From an uncultured Bacteroidia bacterium (GTDB lineage Bacteria > Bacteroidota > Bacteroidia > Bacteroidales > UBA932), in assembly GCA_902784435.1 (NCBI GenBank), contig CACZUR010000004.1, positions 35,425 to 99,424 on the forward strand: a stretch of 64,000 bases of DNA. Direction: 5' to 3'. Position numbers and translations under genes: made by a program. The notes under the pieces are model-generated. The model saw only the letters and a list, made by a program, of their open reading frames with translations. It made no database searches and was not told the origin of the DNA. Below are positions 50,997-59,756 of this stretch, in pieces. How positions within the stretch are numbered: the stretch's first letter is position 1; each line of letters opens with the position of its first letter.

Positions 50997-51049
50997 AAGG
51001 TGCTTCGCTTGGGGGGCGTTTGGACCAGAACCTCGGAGCACAGTCACCA

Positions 51050-51757
51050 TCAGGTGTAGTTCAGAAGCCAGCCGATGCTGTCGGGCCCTTCGTTGAACAG
51101 CAGGTCCAGGGCGCTGAGGCGGGGAGTGAAGCCGCCCAGGCGGTCGCGGAACACCTGGTAGTAGGGCTTGTCCAGTCCCAGCTCCTGCAGGACGGTGTCC
51201 TGGTGTTTGGGATGGAGGGTATAGCGGAAATCATCGGCCAGGGTGCCTGGCGCGGCAAAAGCCGGGGTGGGAACCAGGCTGCAGGCAATCCCGCACTGGT
51301 CCAGGAGAAAGCGAATGGTGGAGAGGTCCAGTTCCCAGAGGGTCTCCGGATGGGCGTCCAGCAGGGCGAACACTCCGTCGCGGTAGTATTCATAGTAGGC
51401 TGCGGTTTCGTAGGCCGTGTCCAGCGCCCGTTGGGTGCGCACGACCCACGGGGTGGAGTAGTCTACGCGTATGGCGGAAATCCTCCTTCCGGAAGCATTG
51501 GCCCGCACAGAGTCGCAAAGCAATGCTCCCGGAAGGAGGATTTCTGCTGGGGCCCCGTGCACCACCGGTACCTGCAACATCTGCGGACCGTCTCCCGCCA
51601 GGATGTAGCAGCGGTTGCGGTAGCTTTGTTTCTGGTAGTTCTCACAGGCCTCCAGCTGCACCCTGGACGGCAAAACCCTGTCCGGAGACAGGGTCATGTC
51701 GCGTGCGGCCAGGGCCAGCCAGGCCACGGGCGGGAAATATGCCGTGGACAGGAGCAC
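51050..51757 (-). CDS. WbqC-family protein with palindromic insert
   Basis: 235-aa protein of the WbqC-like family (LSTAYFPPVAWLALAA at the start, RNRCYILAGDGPQMLQVPVV, RVDYSTPWVVRTQRALDTAY, FNEGPDSIGWLL). Family members sit near polysaccharide or LPS genes, and here it follows lpxA; the biochemical role is unsettled. It starts with GTG at 51757 inside TAGTG, sharing bases with the lpxA stop codon. Residues ~71-94 (ILLPGALLCDSVRANASGRR) are encoded by a palindromic DNA element just before the conserved DYSTPW motif. Confidence 0.85.
   Translation of the reverse strand: MLLSTAYFPPVAWLALAARDMTLSPDRVLPSRVQLEACENYQKQSYRNRCYILAGDGPQMLQVPVVHGAPAEILLPGALLCDSVRANASGRRISAIRVDYSTPWVVRTQRALDTAYETAAYYEYYRDGVFALLDAHPETLWELDLSTIRFLLDQCGIACSLVPTPAFAAPGTLADDFRYTLHPKHQDTVLQELGLDKPYYQVFRDRLGGFTPRLSALDLLFNEGPDSIGWLLNYT
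51474..51547. repeat. Palindromic element inserted in wbqC-like gene (E5)
   Basis: Arms at 51474-51500 and 51521-51547 pair over 27 positions with two non-Watson-Crick positions, loop of 20 nt. The outer part is GAAATCCTCCTTCCGG and its complement; the inner part is AGCATTG/CAATGCT. The loop-proximal sequence GCATTGGCC is one base from the GCATCGGCC core of the other elements. It is read in frame. Confidence 0.85.
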
Positions 51758-52554
51758 TAGCGGGCGGGACGGGGTTTGGGCACGATGCCGCGTTTGGATG
51801 CGCGGATGAAGCCCAGTATCCGGTCTCTGTGCTCGGAGGCGGGAAAGTGGGCCTCGATGTATTCCACGGCCTGGCTCACGTTCATCCCCTTGAAATAGAG
51901 GGCGTCGTAAATTTCCTTGATTTCGTTCACATCGGCCTCGGAGAAGCCGCGGCGCAGCAGGCCGACGCGGTTTACCCCTTCGAAGACGATGGGATCGCGG
52001 CCCGCGAGCACATAGGGCGGGACATCTTTGGTGATTTTGGAGCAGGCGCCTACGAAGGCGTGCGTGCCGATGCGGCTGAACTGGTGTGAACCGGTTTTTC
52101 CGCCCATGACGCCCCAGTCTTCCACGTCCGTCTCTCCGGCCAGGCCGGCATAACTGACGATGATGCAGTGGCTGCCCACCGAACAGTCGTGCGCAATGTG
52201 CGCATAGGACATGACCAGGGTGTCGCTTCCTACGCGGGTGACGCCCTTGCCGCTGGCCTTGGTGCCGCGGTTGATGGTGGCGCATTCACGGATGTTCACA
52301 CGGTCTCCAATCTCTACCCAGGATTCCTCGCCTTCAAACTTCAGGTCCTGCGGGATGGCGCCCACTACGGCACCCGGGAAAACGGTGCAGTCTTTGCCCA
52401 TTTTCACGTGGTTGTAGATGGTGGCACCGTTGAGGATCCGGCAACCGTCGCCGATTTCTACATCGGCGTCGATGAAAGCGAAAGGTCCTATCTCTACGTT
52501 GTCTCCCAGCTTGGCCTCCGGGCTGACGCAGGCCATCGGATGTATCTTGTTCAT
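51757..52554 (-). CDS. lpxA: UDP-N-acetylglucosamine O-acyltransferase
   Basis: 265-aa left-handed beta-helix acyltransferase, first step of lipid A synthesis. Hexapeptide repeats run through residues 1-185; the catalytic His is in GGKTGSHQFSRIGTHAFVGACS (~residue 143); the C-terminal helical domain has NRVGLLRRGFSEADVNEIKEIY. The lpxD-lpxC-lpxA order is kept in one run, starting 6 nt after lpxC. Confidence 0.95.
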   Translation of the reverse strand: MNKIHPMACVSPEAKLGDNVEIGPFAFIDADVEIGDGCRILNGATIYNHVKMGKDCTVFPGAVVGAIPQDLKFEGEESWVEIGDRVNIRECATINRGTKASGKGVTRVGSDTLVMSYAHIAHDCSVGSHCIIVSYAGLAGETDVEDWGVMGGKTGSHQFSRIGTHAFVGACSKITKDVPPYVLAGRDPIVFEGVNRVGLLRRGFSEADVNEIKEIYDALYFKGMNVSQAVEYIEAHFPASEHRDRILGFIRASKRGIVPKPRPAR

Positions 52555-52560
52555 AATCTT

Positions 52561-53400
52561 CTATTTAAGCAAGGCCCTGAGGGCTTTTGCGGCTTTGGTG
52601 TTCAGGGGATGCCCCGTCTTGTAGGCCGATATGCGGGCGTTCAGGAAACCACCGGCGAGGCGGAAATCTCCCAGCATGTCCAGCAGCTTGTGCCGGCCGC
52701 ATTCGTCCGGGAAATGCAGCTGGGGATTGCCCATGTAGCCTTCGTCCGTGACGACCAGGGCATTCTCCAGGTCTCCGCCTTTGATGAGCCCGTTCCTGAG
52801 CATGGCCTCCACTTCCTTGTAGAAGCAGAAGGTGCGGCAGGGGGCAATCTCGGCGGCATAGTCGGTGGAAGGGTCCCAGCTGGCGCTCTGGACGCCCAGC
52901 ACCGGGGAAGAAAAGTCTACGGTAATGCAGGCCGACGGTTTGTCGGCGGGCTCTATCCGCACCCAGGCACCGCTTTTGACATCTTTCACTTCCAGCGCGA
53001 AAGGAAGGTCGATGTATTTGCGCGGAACGCCCTGGTCCTCCAGGCCGCAGCTTTGGAAGGCCTGTACGTAAGGCCGGGCACTGCCGTCCAGAATGGGTAC
53101 TTCCATGTTGTCCAGTTCGATGACGGCATTGTCCACCCCCATGCCGGTGAGGGCGCTCAGGATGTGCTCCACGGTAATGGCCTGTGCACTGCCGAAGGCG
53201 ATGGTGGTGCTGCGGGCCGTCAGGGTCACGTTTTCTGCCAGGGCGGGAATGTCCGGCAGTTCCGGAAGGTCCGTCCGGCGGAAGACGATGCCTTTCCCCT
53301 CCGGAGCAGGAAGGACCTTCATGTGGGCGTAAGTGCCTGTATGAAGGCCTTTTCCATCGAAGGAGCAGGCGGCTTTGAGCGTATGCTGGCTATGGGTCAT
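52561..53400 (-). CDS. lpxC: UDP-3-O-acyl-N-acetylglucosamine deacetylase (unfused)
   Basis: 279-aa zinc deacetylase, the committed step of lipid A synthesis. Zinc ligands: His in TVEHILSALTGMG (~79), and His and Asp in DECGRHKLLDMLGD (~238-242); N-terminal SFDGKGLHTGTY is typical. The chain ends at KAALRALLK-like residues without the C-terminal FabZ domain that most Bacteroidales LpxC proteins carry (fused forms are about 460 aa). A separate fabZ-like gene lies at 36.4 kb. Confidence 0.93.
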   Translation of the reverse strand: MTHSQHTLKAACSFDGKGLHTGTYAHMKVLPAPEGKGIVFRRTDLPELPDIPALAENVTLTARSTTIAFGSAQAITVEHILSALTGMGVDNAVIELDNMEVPILDGSARPYVQAFQSCGLEDQGVPRKYIDLPFALEVKDVKSGAWVRIEPADKPSACITVDFSSPVLGVQSASWDPSTDYAAEIAPCRTFCFYKEVEAMLRNGLIKGGDLENALVVTDEGYMGNPQLHFPDECGRHKLLDMLGDFRLAGGFLNARISAYKTGHPLNTKAAKALRALLK

Positions 53401-53403
53401 GGT

Positions 53404-54396
53404 CTATTTCTCTTCTGCGGCCCGCTTGAACAGGGCATAGGCTTTCATATATAGTTTGGCATCTACCACCGGGGAACCCACCAGCACCTGGCCTTCCTTG
53501 CGGATGTGGCCGATGACGCCGCCCTGGGCGCAGATGGTGGTATGGTCGGCAATTTTCAGATGCCCGGCGATGCCCACCTGGCCTGCGAAAATGCAGTATT
53601 TGCCCACCACGGTGGACCCGGCGATGCCCGTCTGTGCGGCCATGACCGTATGGTCTCCGATGATGACGTTGTGCGCAATCATGCACAGGTTGTCGATGCG
53701 CACGCCGTTGCCGATGACGGTGGATTCCATCTGGGCGCGGTCTACGGTGGAATTGGCCCCGATCTCTACGTCGTTGCCGATGACCACATTCCCCAGGTGT
53801 TCGATCTTCTCCCAGCTGCCGTCCGGGCGCGGGGCGTTGCCGAAGCCGTCGGCCCCGATGACCACGCCGCTGTGCAGGATGACGTTGTCGCCGATGACCA
53901 TGCCGGGGTAGATGCGCACGCCGGGATACAGGATGCAGTTTTTCCCGATCTTGCAGTCATCGCCGATGTACACGTGCTCGTGGATAATGGTGTTATCCCC
54001 GATTACCGTATGGTGCCCCACGAAAGAAAACGCCCCCAGGTACACCTTGCGGCCGAATTTCGTGCTCCAGAACCAGCGGGCGCGCAGGCTGCGGTGGCGG
54101 CGGGCTTTCTTCTTTTTGTCGGCCGTGTACTTCAGGAGATCCGCGATGGCGGAATAGGAATCCGGTACCCGTACCAGGGTGGGCTTCACCGGCTGTTTGG
54201 GCTGGAAGTCCTGGTTGACGATGAGGATGGATGCCTGGCTGGTGTACACAAATTCCTCGTATTTGGGGTTGGCGAAAAAGCTCAGTGTGCCGGGTTTGCC
54301 ATGTTCAATCTTGGCAAACTTGGTGGCTACGGCGTTCTCGTCGCCCTCTACGCTGCCTTTCAGCAGCTGGGCCAGGAATTTTGCGGTAAACTCCAT
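53404..54396 (-). CDS. lpxD: UDP-3-O-acylglucosamine N-acyltransferase
   Basis: 330-aa third-step enzyme of lipid A synthesis. An N-terminal uridine-binding domain (~1-100, [24 protein letters not shown]) is followed by hexapeptide repeats ([26 protein letters not shown]...) and the catalytic His region ([24 protein letters not shown], ~240). The C-terminal helix is short. It starts 3 nt after gpmI and leads into lpxC and lpxA. Confidence 0.95.
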   Translation of the reverse strand: MEFTAKFLAQLLKGSVEGDENAVATKFAKIEHGKPGTLSFFANPKYEEFVYTSQASILIVNQDFQPKQPVKPTLVRVPDSYSAIADLLKYTADKKKKARRHRSLRARWFWSTKFGRKVYLGAFSFVGHHTVIGDNTIIHEHVYIGDDCKIGKNCILYPGVRIYPGMVIGDNVILHSGVVIGADGFGNAPRPDGSWEKIEHLGNVVIGNDVEIGANSTVDRAQMESTVIGNGVRIDNLCMIAHNVIIGDHTVMAAQTGIAGSTVVGKYCIFAGQVGIAGHLKIADHTTICAQGGVIGHIRKEGQVLVGSPVVDAKLYMKAYALFKRAAEEK

Positions 54397-54399
54397 AGG

Positions 54400-55917
54400 C
54401 TAGATGAGCGGCTCGGCGGTCATGGCGGCAGGCTGCGGGATTCCCATCAGCTTCAGGATGGTGGGGGCCACGTTGCACAGGGCGCCGTCCTTGACCGACT
54501 TGACTTCGGGGGCGTTGATGACCACGAACTGCACGGTGTTCAGGGAGTGGGCGGTGTTGGGGGTACCGTCGGCGTTCACGGCGAAGTCTGCGTTGCCGTG
54601 GTCGGCGGTGAGCAGCACCACATAGCCGTGGGCGATGGCTTCGTCCACCACGTTCTTGACCAGACGGTCTATGCAGGTGACGGCCTGGGTGATGGAATTG
54701 TACACGCCGGTATGGCCCACCATGTCTCCGTTGGCGAAGTTCAGGATAATCATGTCCTGCTTTTCACTGCGGATTTCGCCGATGAGTTTTTCGGCTACCT
54801 CGGGGGCGCTCATCTGGGGCAGCAGGTCGTAGGTGGGTACCTTGGGGCTGTTGACCAGGATGCGGTCCTCGTTCTCGAACACGGTTTCGCGGCCGCCGTT
54901 GAAGAAGAAGGTGACATGGGCGTATTTTTCCGTCTCTGCAATGCGCAGCTGGTGTTTGCCGGCTTTGGAGACGGTTTCTCCCAGGGTGTCCTGGACCAGT
55001 TCCTTGTCGAAGAGGATGTGTACGCCTTTGAACGAGGCGTCGTAGGGCGTGAGGCAGCAGTAGTACAGGGGGATGGTGTGCATGCCCTCTTCCGGCATGT
55101 CCTGCTGGGTGAGGACGGCGGTGAGCTCGCGGGCGCGGTCGTTGCGGAAGTTGTAGAAGATGATGGCGTCGCCTTCCTCGATGGTGGCGACGGGCTTGCC
55201 GTTTTCCGTGACCACGATGGGCTTGATGAATTCGTCCGTCACATCGGCGTCGTAGCTGGCCTGGATGCCGGCCTGGGCGCTTTCAAAAGCGGCGCCCTTG
55301 CCCTCTACCAGCAGGTCGTAGGCTTCCTTTACGCGGTTCCAGCGCTTGTCGCGGTCCATGGCGTAGAAGCGGCCGCACACGGAGGCCACCTTGCCGGTTG
55401 TTTCGGCCATTTTCTCTTCCAGTTCCTTCACGAAACCCAGGCCGCTGCGGGGGTCTGTGTCGCGGCCGTCCATGAAGGCGTGGACATACACTTTGTCCAG
55501 ACCCTCTTCCTTGGCCACGCGCAGGAATTCATACACATGGTCCAGGGAGCTGTGCACGCCGCCATGGGAGGTGAGCCCCATCAGATGCAGCTTCCTGCCG
55601 CTCTTTTTCACATAGTCGTATGCGGCTTTTATCTCTTTGTTTTCCAGCAGCTTGTGCTCCCGGCAGGCGATGTTGATCTTGACCAGGTCCTGGTATACCA
55701 CGCGCCCGGCGCCCAGGTTCATGTGACCTACCTCGGAGTTGCCCATCTGGCCGTCCGGAAGACCCACGTATTCGCCGCAGGCCTGCAGATGGCCGGCAGG
55801 ATACTGGGCGCGGAGAGCGTCGATGTTGGGCGTACCCTGGGTCCAGATGGCATTGGAATAATCGTGGCGGCCTTCACCCCAGCCGTCAAGAATCATGAGA
55901 AGAACTTTCCTGTTCAT
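54400..55917 (-). CDS. gpmI: Cofactor-independent phosphoglycerate mutase
   Basis: 505-aa alkaline-phosphatase-superfamily enzyme converting 3- to 2-phosphoglycerate. The N-terminal metal site is [12 protein letters not shown], the phosphoserine nucleophile is in [17 protein letters not shown] (~60), and the C-terminal metal ligands are in [13 protein letters not shown] and [10 protein letters not shown]. Start ATG 55917 gives the usual N-terminus; a longer in-frame extension would run back into the hairpin upstream. It heads the run gpmI-lpxD-lpxC-lpxA-wbqC. Confidence 0.96.
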   Translation of the reverse strand: MNRKVLLMILDGWGEGRHDYSNAIWTQGTPNIDALRAQYPAGHLQACGEYVGLPDGQMGNSEVGHMNLGAGRVVYQDLVKINIACREHKLLENKEIKAAYDYVKKSGRKLHLMGLTSHGGVHSSLDHVYEFLRVAKEEGLDKVYVHAFMDGRDTDPRSGLGFVKELEEKMAETTGKVASVCGRFYAMDRDKRWNRVKEAYDLLVEGKGAAFESAQAGIQASYDADVTDEFIKPIVVTENGKPVATIEEGDAIIFYNFRNDRARELTAVLTQQDMPEEGMHTIPLYYCCLTPYDASFKGVHILFDKELVQDTLGETVSKAGKHQLRIAETEKYAHVTFFFNGGRETVFENEDRILVNSPKVPTYDLLPQMSAPEVAEKLIGEIRSEKQDMIILNFANGDMVGHTGVYNSITQAVTCIDRLVKNVVDEAIAHGYVVLLTADHGNADFAVNADGTPNTAHSLNTVQFVVINAPEVKSVKDGALCNVAPTILKLMGIPQPAAMTAEPLI

Positions 55918-55946
55918 ATTTTTGTTGTCTAAATAGCTTAAATAAC

Positions 55947-55974
55947 GCAGACTGTCCAATAACGGGCAGTCTGC
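55947..55974. terminator. 11-bp hairpin between tilS and gpmI
   Basis: GCAGACTGTCC (55947-55957) pairs with GGGCAGTCTGC (55964-55974), one G-T wobble, 6-nt loop. It lies just after the tilS stop codon and touches the gpmI -7 element, so it may end tilS transcription, act in the gpmI leader, or be an operator. No T-run follows. Confidence 0.5.
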
Positions 55975-55981
55975 AAAGTTA
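55974..55981 (-). promoter_or_regulatory. -7 promoter element of gpmI
   Basis: CAAAGTTA reads TAACTTTG on the minus strand, 56 nt before the gpmI start codon. It overlaps the tilS 3' end region and the 11-bp hairpin. Confidence 0.55.
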
Positions 55982-57052
55982 CTAATTTTTTACGGATATC
56001 CGAATAATCCGGCGGGTGCTTTTGGTCACGCGGACACTGTGGTCTATGCAGTAGGGAATCACGGCCAGGACATGATGCGGGTCCCGGGCGCTTTTAAGCA
56101 GCGGAACAAAGGGTTTTTCATGGGCCGGGATGTGGTGGTCCGTGAACCAGTCCTGCATCTTTTTCCTGCCGGGTGCGCCCAGAGGCCTTATCCAGTCGCC
56201 GCTTTCCCACGTCCCCGCCACGAATTCCCCGGCTTTGTCCGCATCCAGGATGAGCATCCCTTCCGGCTGTTTCACCGGCTGCGTTCCGTTCCAGGGCTCC
56301 AGCGCCCGTTCAAATGCTGTTGTGCGGACACCCCAGGAGGCGTTTTCGTGTCCGGACGCCTCTTTTGGGGCCTCCGGGACACCCGAAGGGGCGTTTTCGT
56401 GTCCGGACGCCCATTCCTGCGCCATCCGTTCCATGTCCCGGTTCAGGGTTTCCACGAAGCGCGGGTTGATTTCGCGGAACACGGGAAACACCTGGTTACG
56501 GATTTTGTTGCGCCGATAGCTGTTTTCTCCGTTGGTGCTGTCTTCCCGCCAGGTGAGTCCGTGCTCCCGGGCATAGGCCAGGATGTCTTCCCGCGTCATG
56601 CCCAGCAGGGGACGGAGCAGCGGGACGGTGGCAAATTCCGGGTCCGGAATGAATCCGGAGGCCTTCATGCCCACGACCCCGCGGATGCCTGTACCCCGTA
56701 ACAGGTTCAGGATCAGGGTTTCGGCGTTGTCGTTGGCGTTGTGCGCCACCGCTACGCCGCTGTATCCGAATTGCCGGCACAGCTGGCCGAACCAGTTGTA
56801 CCGCAGGCGCCGGGCGGCCATTTCGATGCTGATGCCCAGGTCTTCCGAAAACTCCCGGGTGGCGAAGCGCCGCACATGGCAGTGGATGCCGTACCGGAGG
56901 GCCCAGTCCCGGACAAAGGCTTCGTCGGCATCGCTTTCTTCACCCCTGAGGCCGAAGTTGCAGTGTGCGACGGCAAAAGGTTCGCCGGAAAGACGAACCT
57001 TTTCTGCCAGGCACATGGAATCGATGCCTCCGCTGACGGCCAGAAGGAGCAT
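55982..57052 (-). CDS. tilS: tRNA(Ile)-lysidine synthase with repeat insert
   Basis: 356-aa N-type ATP pyrophosphatase that converts C34 of tRNA-Ile(CAU) to lysidine. PP-loop [17 protein letters not shown] at the very N-terminus, then [41 protein letters not shown] and [15 protein letters not shown]. The N-terminus is ~15 residues shorter than usual. Residues ~214-242 hold a tandem ASGHENA repeat encoded by a 51-bp DNA repeat that is homologous to the one in polA. The C-terminal domain ([17 protein letters not shown]) is present but short. It starts 3 nt after the DUF3078 gene. Confidence 0.92.
   Translation of the reverse strand: MLLLAVSGGIDSMCLAEKVRLSGEPFAVAHCNFGLRGEESDADEAFVRDWALRYGIHCHVRRFATREFSEDLGISIEMAARRLRYNWFGQLCRQFGYSGVAVAHNANDNAETLILNLLRGTGIRGVVGMKASGFIPDPEFATVPLLRPLLGMTREDILAYAREHGLTWREDSTNGENSYRRNKIRNQVFPVFREINPRFVETLNRDMERMAQEWASGHENAPSGVPEAPKEASGHENASWGVRTTAFERALEPWNGTQPVKQPEGMLILDADKAGEFVAGTWESGDWIRPLGAPGRKKMQDWFTDHHIPAHEKPFVPLLKSARDPHHVLAVIPYCIDHSVRVTKSTRRIIRISVKN
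56326..56412. repeat. 51-bp repeat in tilS (two units)
   Basis: Units start at 56326 and 56377, period 51 bp; the second is incomplete. GGCGTTTTCGTGTCCGGACG recurs at 56339 and 56390. The minus strand aligns without gaps to the plus strand of the polA unit (about 30 of 42 positions identical by hand). GGACAC pairs with GTGTCC where polA has GGGCAC with GTGCCC, a compensatory change. Confidence 0.85.
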
Positions 57053-57055
57053 AGG

Positions 57056-58129
57056 CTAGCGCTTGTGCGCGATGGTATAGGTGAAGCCGAACTCCAGGAA
57101 TTCGCGGAACTGGATGCCCTTGGCATCGGCCGCACCGTCCTTGTCCGAATCGCGGACCAGCACCAGCGGGTCGTAGATGAGGTTGGTGGACACGGTGAGG
57201 GCGAAGAAACGGGCCAGTTTCCAGAACACCTTGTTGTCCCAGGTGATACGGGGTTCAACCTTGGGCGTGAGGTAGTTGTAGAACAGGGTGGCCTGCGTGG
57301 TGTAGGAGAAATTGTCGTTGATGACCCAGGAAGCATCGGCCTTGATTTGCAGACCCAGTTCAAAGCGGGTGCTCTTGAACTGGTTGTAGGCGCCGGCGTT
57401 TTGAGCGGCTTTCTTGTCCGTATAGGTGCTGCCGGGAATCAGGTCCATGCCATAGGTGTAACGGAGCTCGTCGATGCCCACGATGACGGCGCCGCCCGAA
57501 ATGGGCGCCACGTTCAGGGAGAACCAGGGCGCAGGGGTCCAGAGGGCACCGACACCGATATTGATATAGGCGGGGGCGAAGGCGCCGGATTTGAGTTTGC
57601 GGGCGTTGAGCCAGTCCTGGACGGTGGGCTCTATCACATTGCCGTCTGCGTCTTGGGTTGTGGCCGGGGTCTTATAGTCGTAGTTGCGGCCGAACTGCGT
57701 CTTGAAGTCGAAGCTGGCAGAATAGGCCAGGTTCCGGATGGGCGTGGAATAACCCCACTTGGACTCCAGGTAGATGCGGTCTTTGTTTTTCTGGGGGATG
57801 GGTTTGTCCGCGCTGTACAGGAAGCCGTAATCCAGCTGCAGGCGGTTGGCGCCGATGAGCTTGTCCTTGGTGTAGTTGGCCTTGGCGTCGATGTTGCCGG
57901 CCAGGGAAACGTTGTTGTAACCGCCGGCGGCCCACTGGCTCAGGTAAGTCTGGCCGAAGTTGATGTTGGTGAGGATGCTGTTGTCCCAGTATTTGGGCTT
58001 TTCTACCTTTACGGGAACGTCCTCTGCGGCGCTGAGGGCAGCGGCGGCCTCTGCGGCGGCCGTCTGGGTATTCTGGGCCTGTGCCACCAGCGTGGCGGAC
58101 AAGGCGAAAACAGTGATGATTCTTTTCAT
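57056..58129 (-). CDS. DUF3078 outer-membrane beta-barrel-like protein
   Basis: 357-aa secreted protein (signal peptide MKRIITVFALSATLVAQAQ) of the Bacteroidota DUF3078 family. YWDNSILTNINFGQTYLSQWAAGGYNN is the family hallmark, followed by alternating hydrophobic strands to the C-terminal aromatic-rich end (FREFLEFGFTYTIAHKR), consistent with an outer-membrane beta barrel. Function unknown. It lies between proS and tilS with 1-3 nt gaps. Confidence 0.87.
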   Translation of the reverse strand: MKRIITVFALSATLVAQAQNTQTAAAEAAAALSAAEDVPVKVEKPKYWDNSILTNINFGQTYLSQWAAGGYNNVSLAGNIDAKANYTKDKLIGANRLQLDYGFLYSADKPIPQKNKDRIYLESKWGYSTPIRNLAYSASFDFKTQFGRNYDYKTPATTQDADGNVIEPTVQDWLNARKLKSGAFAPAYINIGVGALWTPAPWFSLNVAPISGGAVIVGIDELRYTYGMDLIPGSTYTDKKAAQNAGAYNQFKSTRFELGLQIKADASWVINDNFSYTTQATLFYNYLTPKVEPRITWDNKVFWKLARFFALTVSTNLIYDPLVLVRDSDKDGAADAKGIQFREFLEFGFTYTIAHKR

Positions 58130-58130
58130 A

Positions 58131-59609
58131 TTAATAGGATCTTGCGAACAGGACTCTCTGGTGGGAAGGTTTTCCGGTATAGATGCACTTGCCTTCTTCC
58201 AGGCAGACGGCGCTGTCTACGGGAATGCAGCGGATGGTGGCTTTGGTCTCTTCCTGGATGCGGGCCTCGGTTTCGGCGGTGCCGTCCCAGTGGCAAAGCA
58301 GGAAGCCGCCCTTTTCAATCTCTTCCTTGAATTCTTCCCAGGTGTCTACCTTGCGGATGGAAGCGTCGCGGAAGGCCAGGGCCTTGTTGTAAATGCTCTT
58401 CTGGATGTCGTCCAGCAGGCCGATGATGCGGTCTTCCAGGCCTTCGATGGGCTCGGAGATTTTCTCCAGGGTGTCGCGGCGGGCCACCTCCACGGTGCCG
58501 TTCTGCAGGTCCCGCGGGCCCATGGCCAGGCGCACCGGAACGCCCTTGAGTTCCCATTCGGCAAATTTGAAACCGGGACGCAGGGTGTCCCTGTCGTCGA
58601 TTTCTACGCTGTGGCCCTTGGCTTCCAGGGCTTTCTTTACCTCGTACATCTTGTCCAGCACGGCGTTATGCTCTTCCTCGCTCTTGTAGATGGGGACCAT
58701 GACCACCTGGATGGGAGCCAGGGCAGGGGGGAGGACCAGGCCGTTGTCGTCTCCGTGGGCCATGATCAGGGCGCCCATCAGGCGGGTGCTCACGCCCCAG
58801 GAGGTGGCCCAGACATAGTCCAGCTTACCCTCGTTGTTGGTGAAGGTGACGTCGAAGCTCTTGGCGAAATTCTGGCCCAGGAAGTGGGAGGTGCCGGCCT
58901 GCAGGGCCTTTCCGTCCTGCATCAGGGCCTCGATGGTCATGGTGTCCAGGGCGCCGGCGAAACGCTCTCCGGGGCTCTTATGACCCACTACCACGGGAAG
59001 GGCCATGATTTCGCGGGCGAAGCGGGCATAGACGTTTACCATCTGCTCTTTGCGTTCTTCGGCCTCCTGGGCGGTGGCGTGGGCCGTGTGGCCTTCCTGC
59101 CACAGGAATTCCGCGGTGCGCAGGAACAGGCGGGTGCGCATTTCCCAGCGGACCACGTTGCACCACTGGTTGCACAGGATGGGAAGGTCTCTCCAACTGT
59201 GGATCCAGTTCTTATAGGTATTCCAGATGATGGTTTCCGAGGTGGGGCGCACAATCAGTTCCTCTTCCAGCTTGGCCTCCGGGTCTACCACGATGCCGTT
59301 GCCGTCCGGGGCGTTCATGAGGCGGTGATGGGTTACCACGGCGCATTCCTTGGCAAAGCCCGCCACGTGTTCTGCCTCCCGGCTGAAAAAGGATTTGGGA
59401 ATGAACAGGGGAAAGTAGGCGTTCTTGACGCCGGTTTCCTTGAACATGTCGTCCAGGATGCGCTGCATCTTTTCCCAGATTGCATACCCGTAGGGCTTGA
59501 TTACCATACAGCCGCGCACGGCGGACTGTTCTGCCAGGTCTGCTTTTACAACCAGGTCGTTGTACCACTGGGAGTAGTTTTCGGACCTTTTAGTCACCTC
59601 TTTTGCCAT
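58131..59609 (-). CDS. proS: Proline--tRNA ligase (type 3, no editing domain)
   Basis: 492-aa class II aminoacyl-tRNA synthetase of the archaeal/eukaryotic-like short ProS type common in Bacteroidota. Motif 2 region [33 protein letters not shown], anticodon-binding domain ([13 protein letters not shown]) and the C-terminal zinc-like domain ending VLFARSY are visible. The bacterial INS editing domain is absent, as expected for this type. It has a TATCTTTG promoter 107 nt upstream and leads the run proS-DUF3078-tilS. Confidence 0.95.
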   Translation of the reverse strand: MAKEVTKRSENYSQWYNDLVVKADLAEQSAVRGCMVIKPYGYAIWEKMQRILDDMFKETGVKNAYFPLFIPKSFFSREAEHVAGFAKECAVVTHHRLMNAPDGNGIVVDPEAKLEEELIVRPTSETIIWNTYKNWIHSWRDLPILCNQWCNVVRWEMRTRLFLRTAEFLWQEGHTAHATAQEAEERKEQMVNVYARFAREIMALPVVVGHKSPGERFAGALDTMTIEALMQDGKALQAGTSHFLGQNFAKSFDVTFTNNEGKLDYVWATSWGVSTRLMGALIMAHGDDNGLVLPPALAPIQVVMVPIYKSEEEHNAVLDKMYEVKKALEAKGHSVEIDDRDTLRPGFKFAEWELKGVPVRLAMGPRDLQNGTVEVARRDTLEKISEPIEGLEDRIIGLLDDIQKSIYNKALAFRDASIRKVDTWEEFKEEIEKGGFLLCHWDGTAETEARIQEETKATIRCIPVDSAVCLEEGKCIYTGKPSHQRVLFARSY

Positions 59610-59715
59610 AATCTATTTGCTTTTTTTCTTTTTTGTGCTTAAAATTGTCCCGATAAAACCGTAGAATGGGTACAATAATTGCATATTTCCACGGTTAAAG
59701 CCGGTTTTTCCGGCA

Positions 59716-59723
59716 CAAAGATA
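59716..59723 (-). promoter_or_regulatory. -7 promoter element of proS
   Basis: CAAAGATA reads TATCTTTG on the minus strand. The implied ~100-nt leader is long for this genome; a short GCCGG/CCGGC hairpin with a T5 loop lies at about 59700-59714, where transcription would start. Confidence 0.55.
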
Positions 59724-59743
59724 CTTATTTTTATTGGATAATA

Positions 59744-59750
59744 AGGAGGT
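59744..59750 (+). promoter_or_regulatory. Strong Shine-Dalgarno site
   Basis: AGGAGGT, 6 nt before the ATG at 59757, is a textbook ribosome-binding site. Such sites are rare in Bacteroidota and none as clear is seen before the other genes here, suggesting very high translation of the following lipoprotein. Confidence 0.7.
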
Positions 59751-59756
59751 ACCACT

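Noticed and set aside
50823-51050. Possible 75-aa minus-strand gene in the gap after wbqC
   Set aside because: Its sequence is simply a translation of the clustered octamer repeats, with no coding-like composition or start signal.
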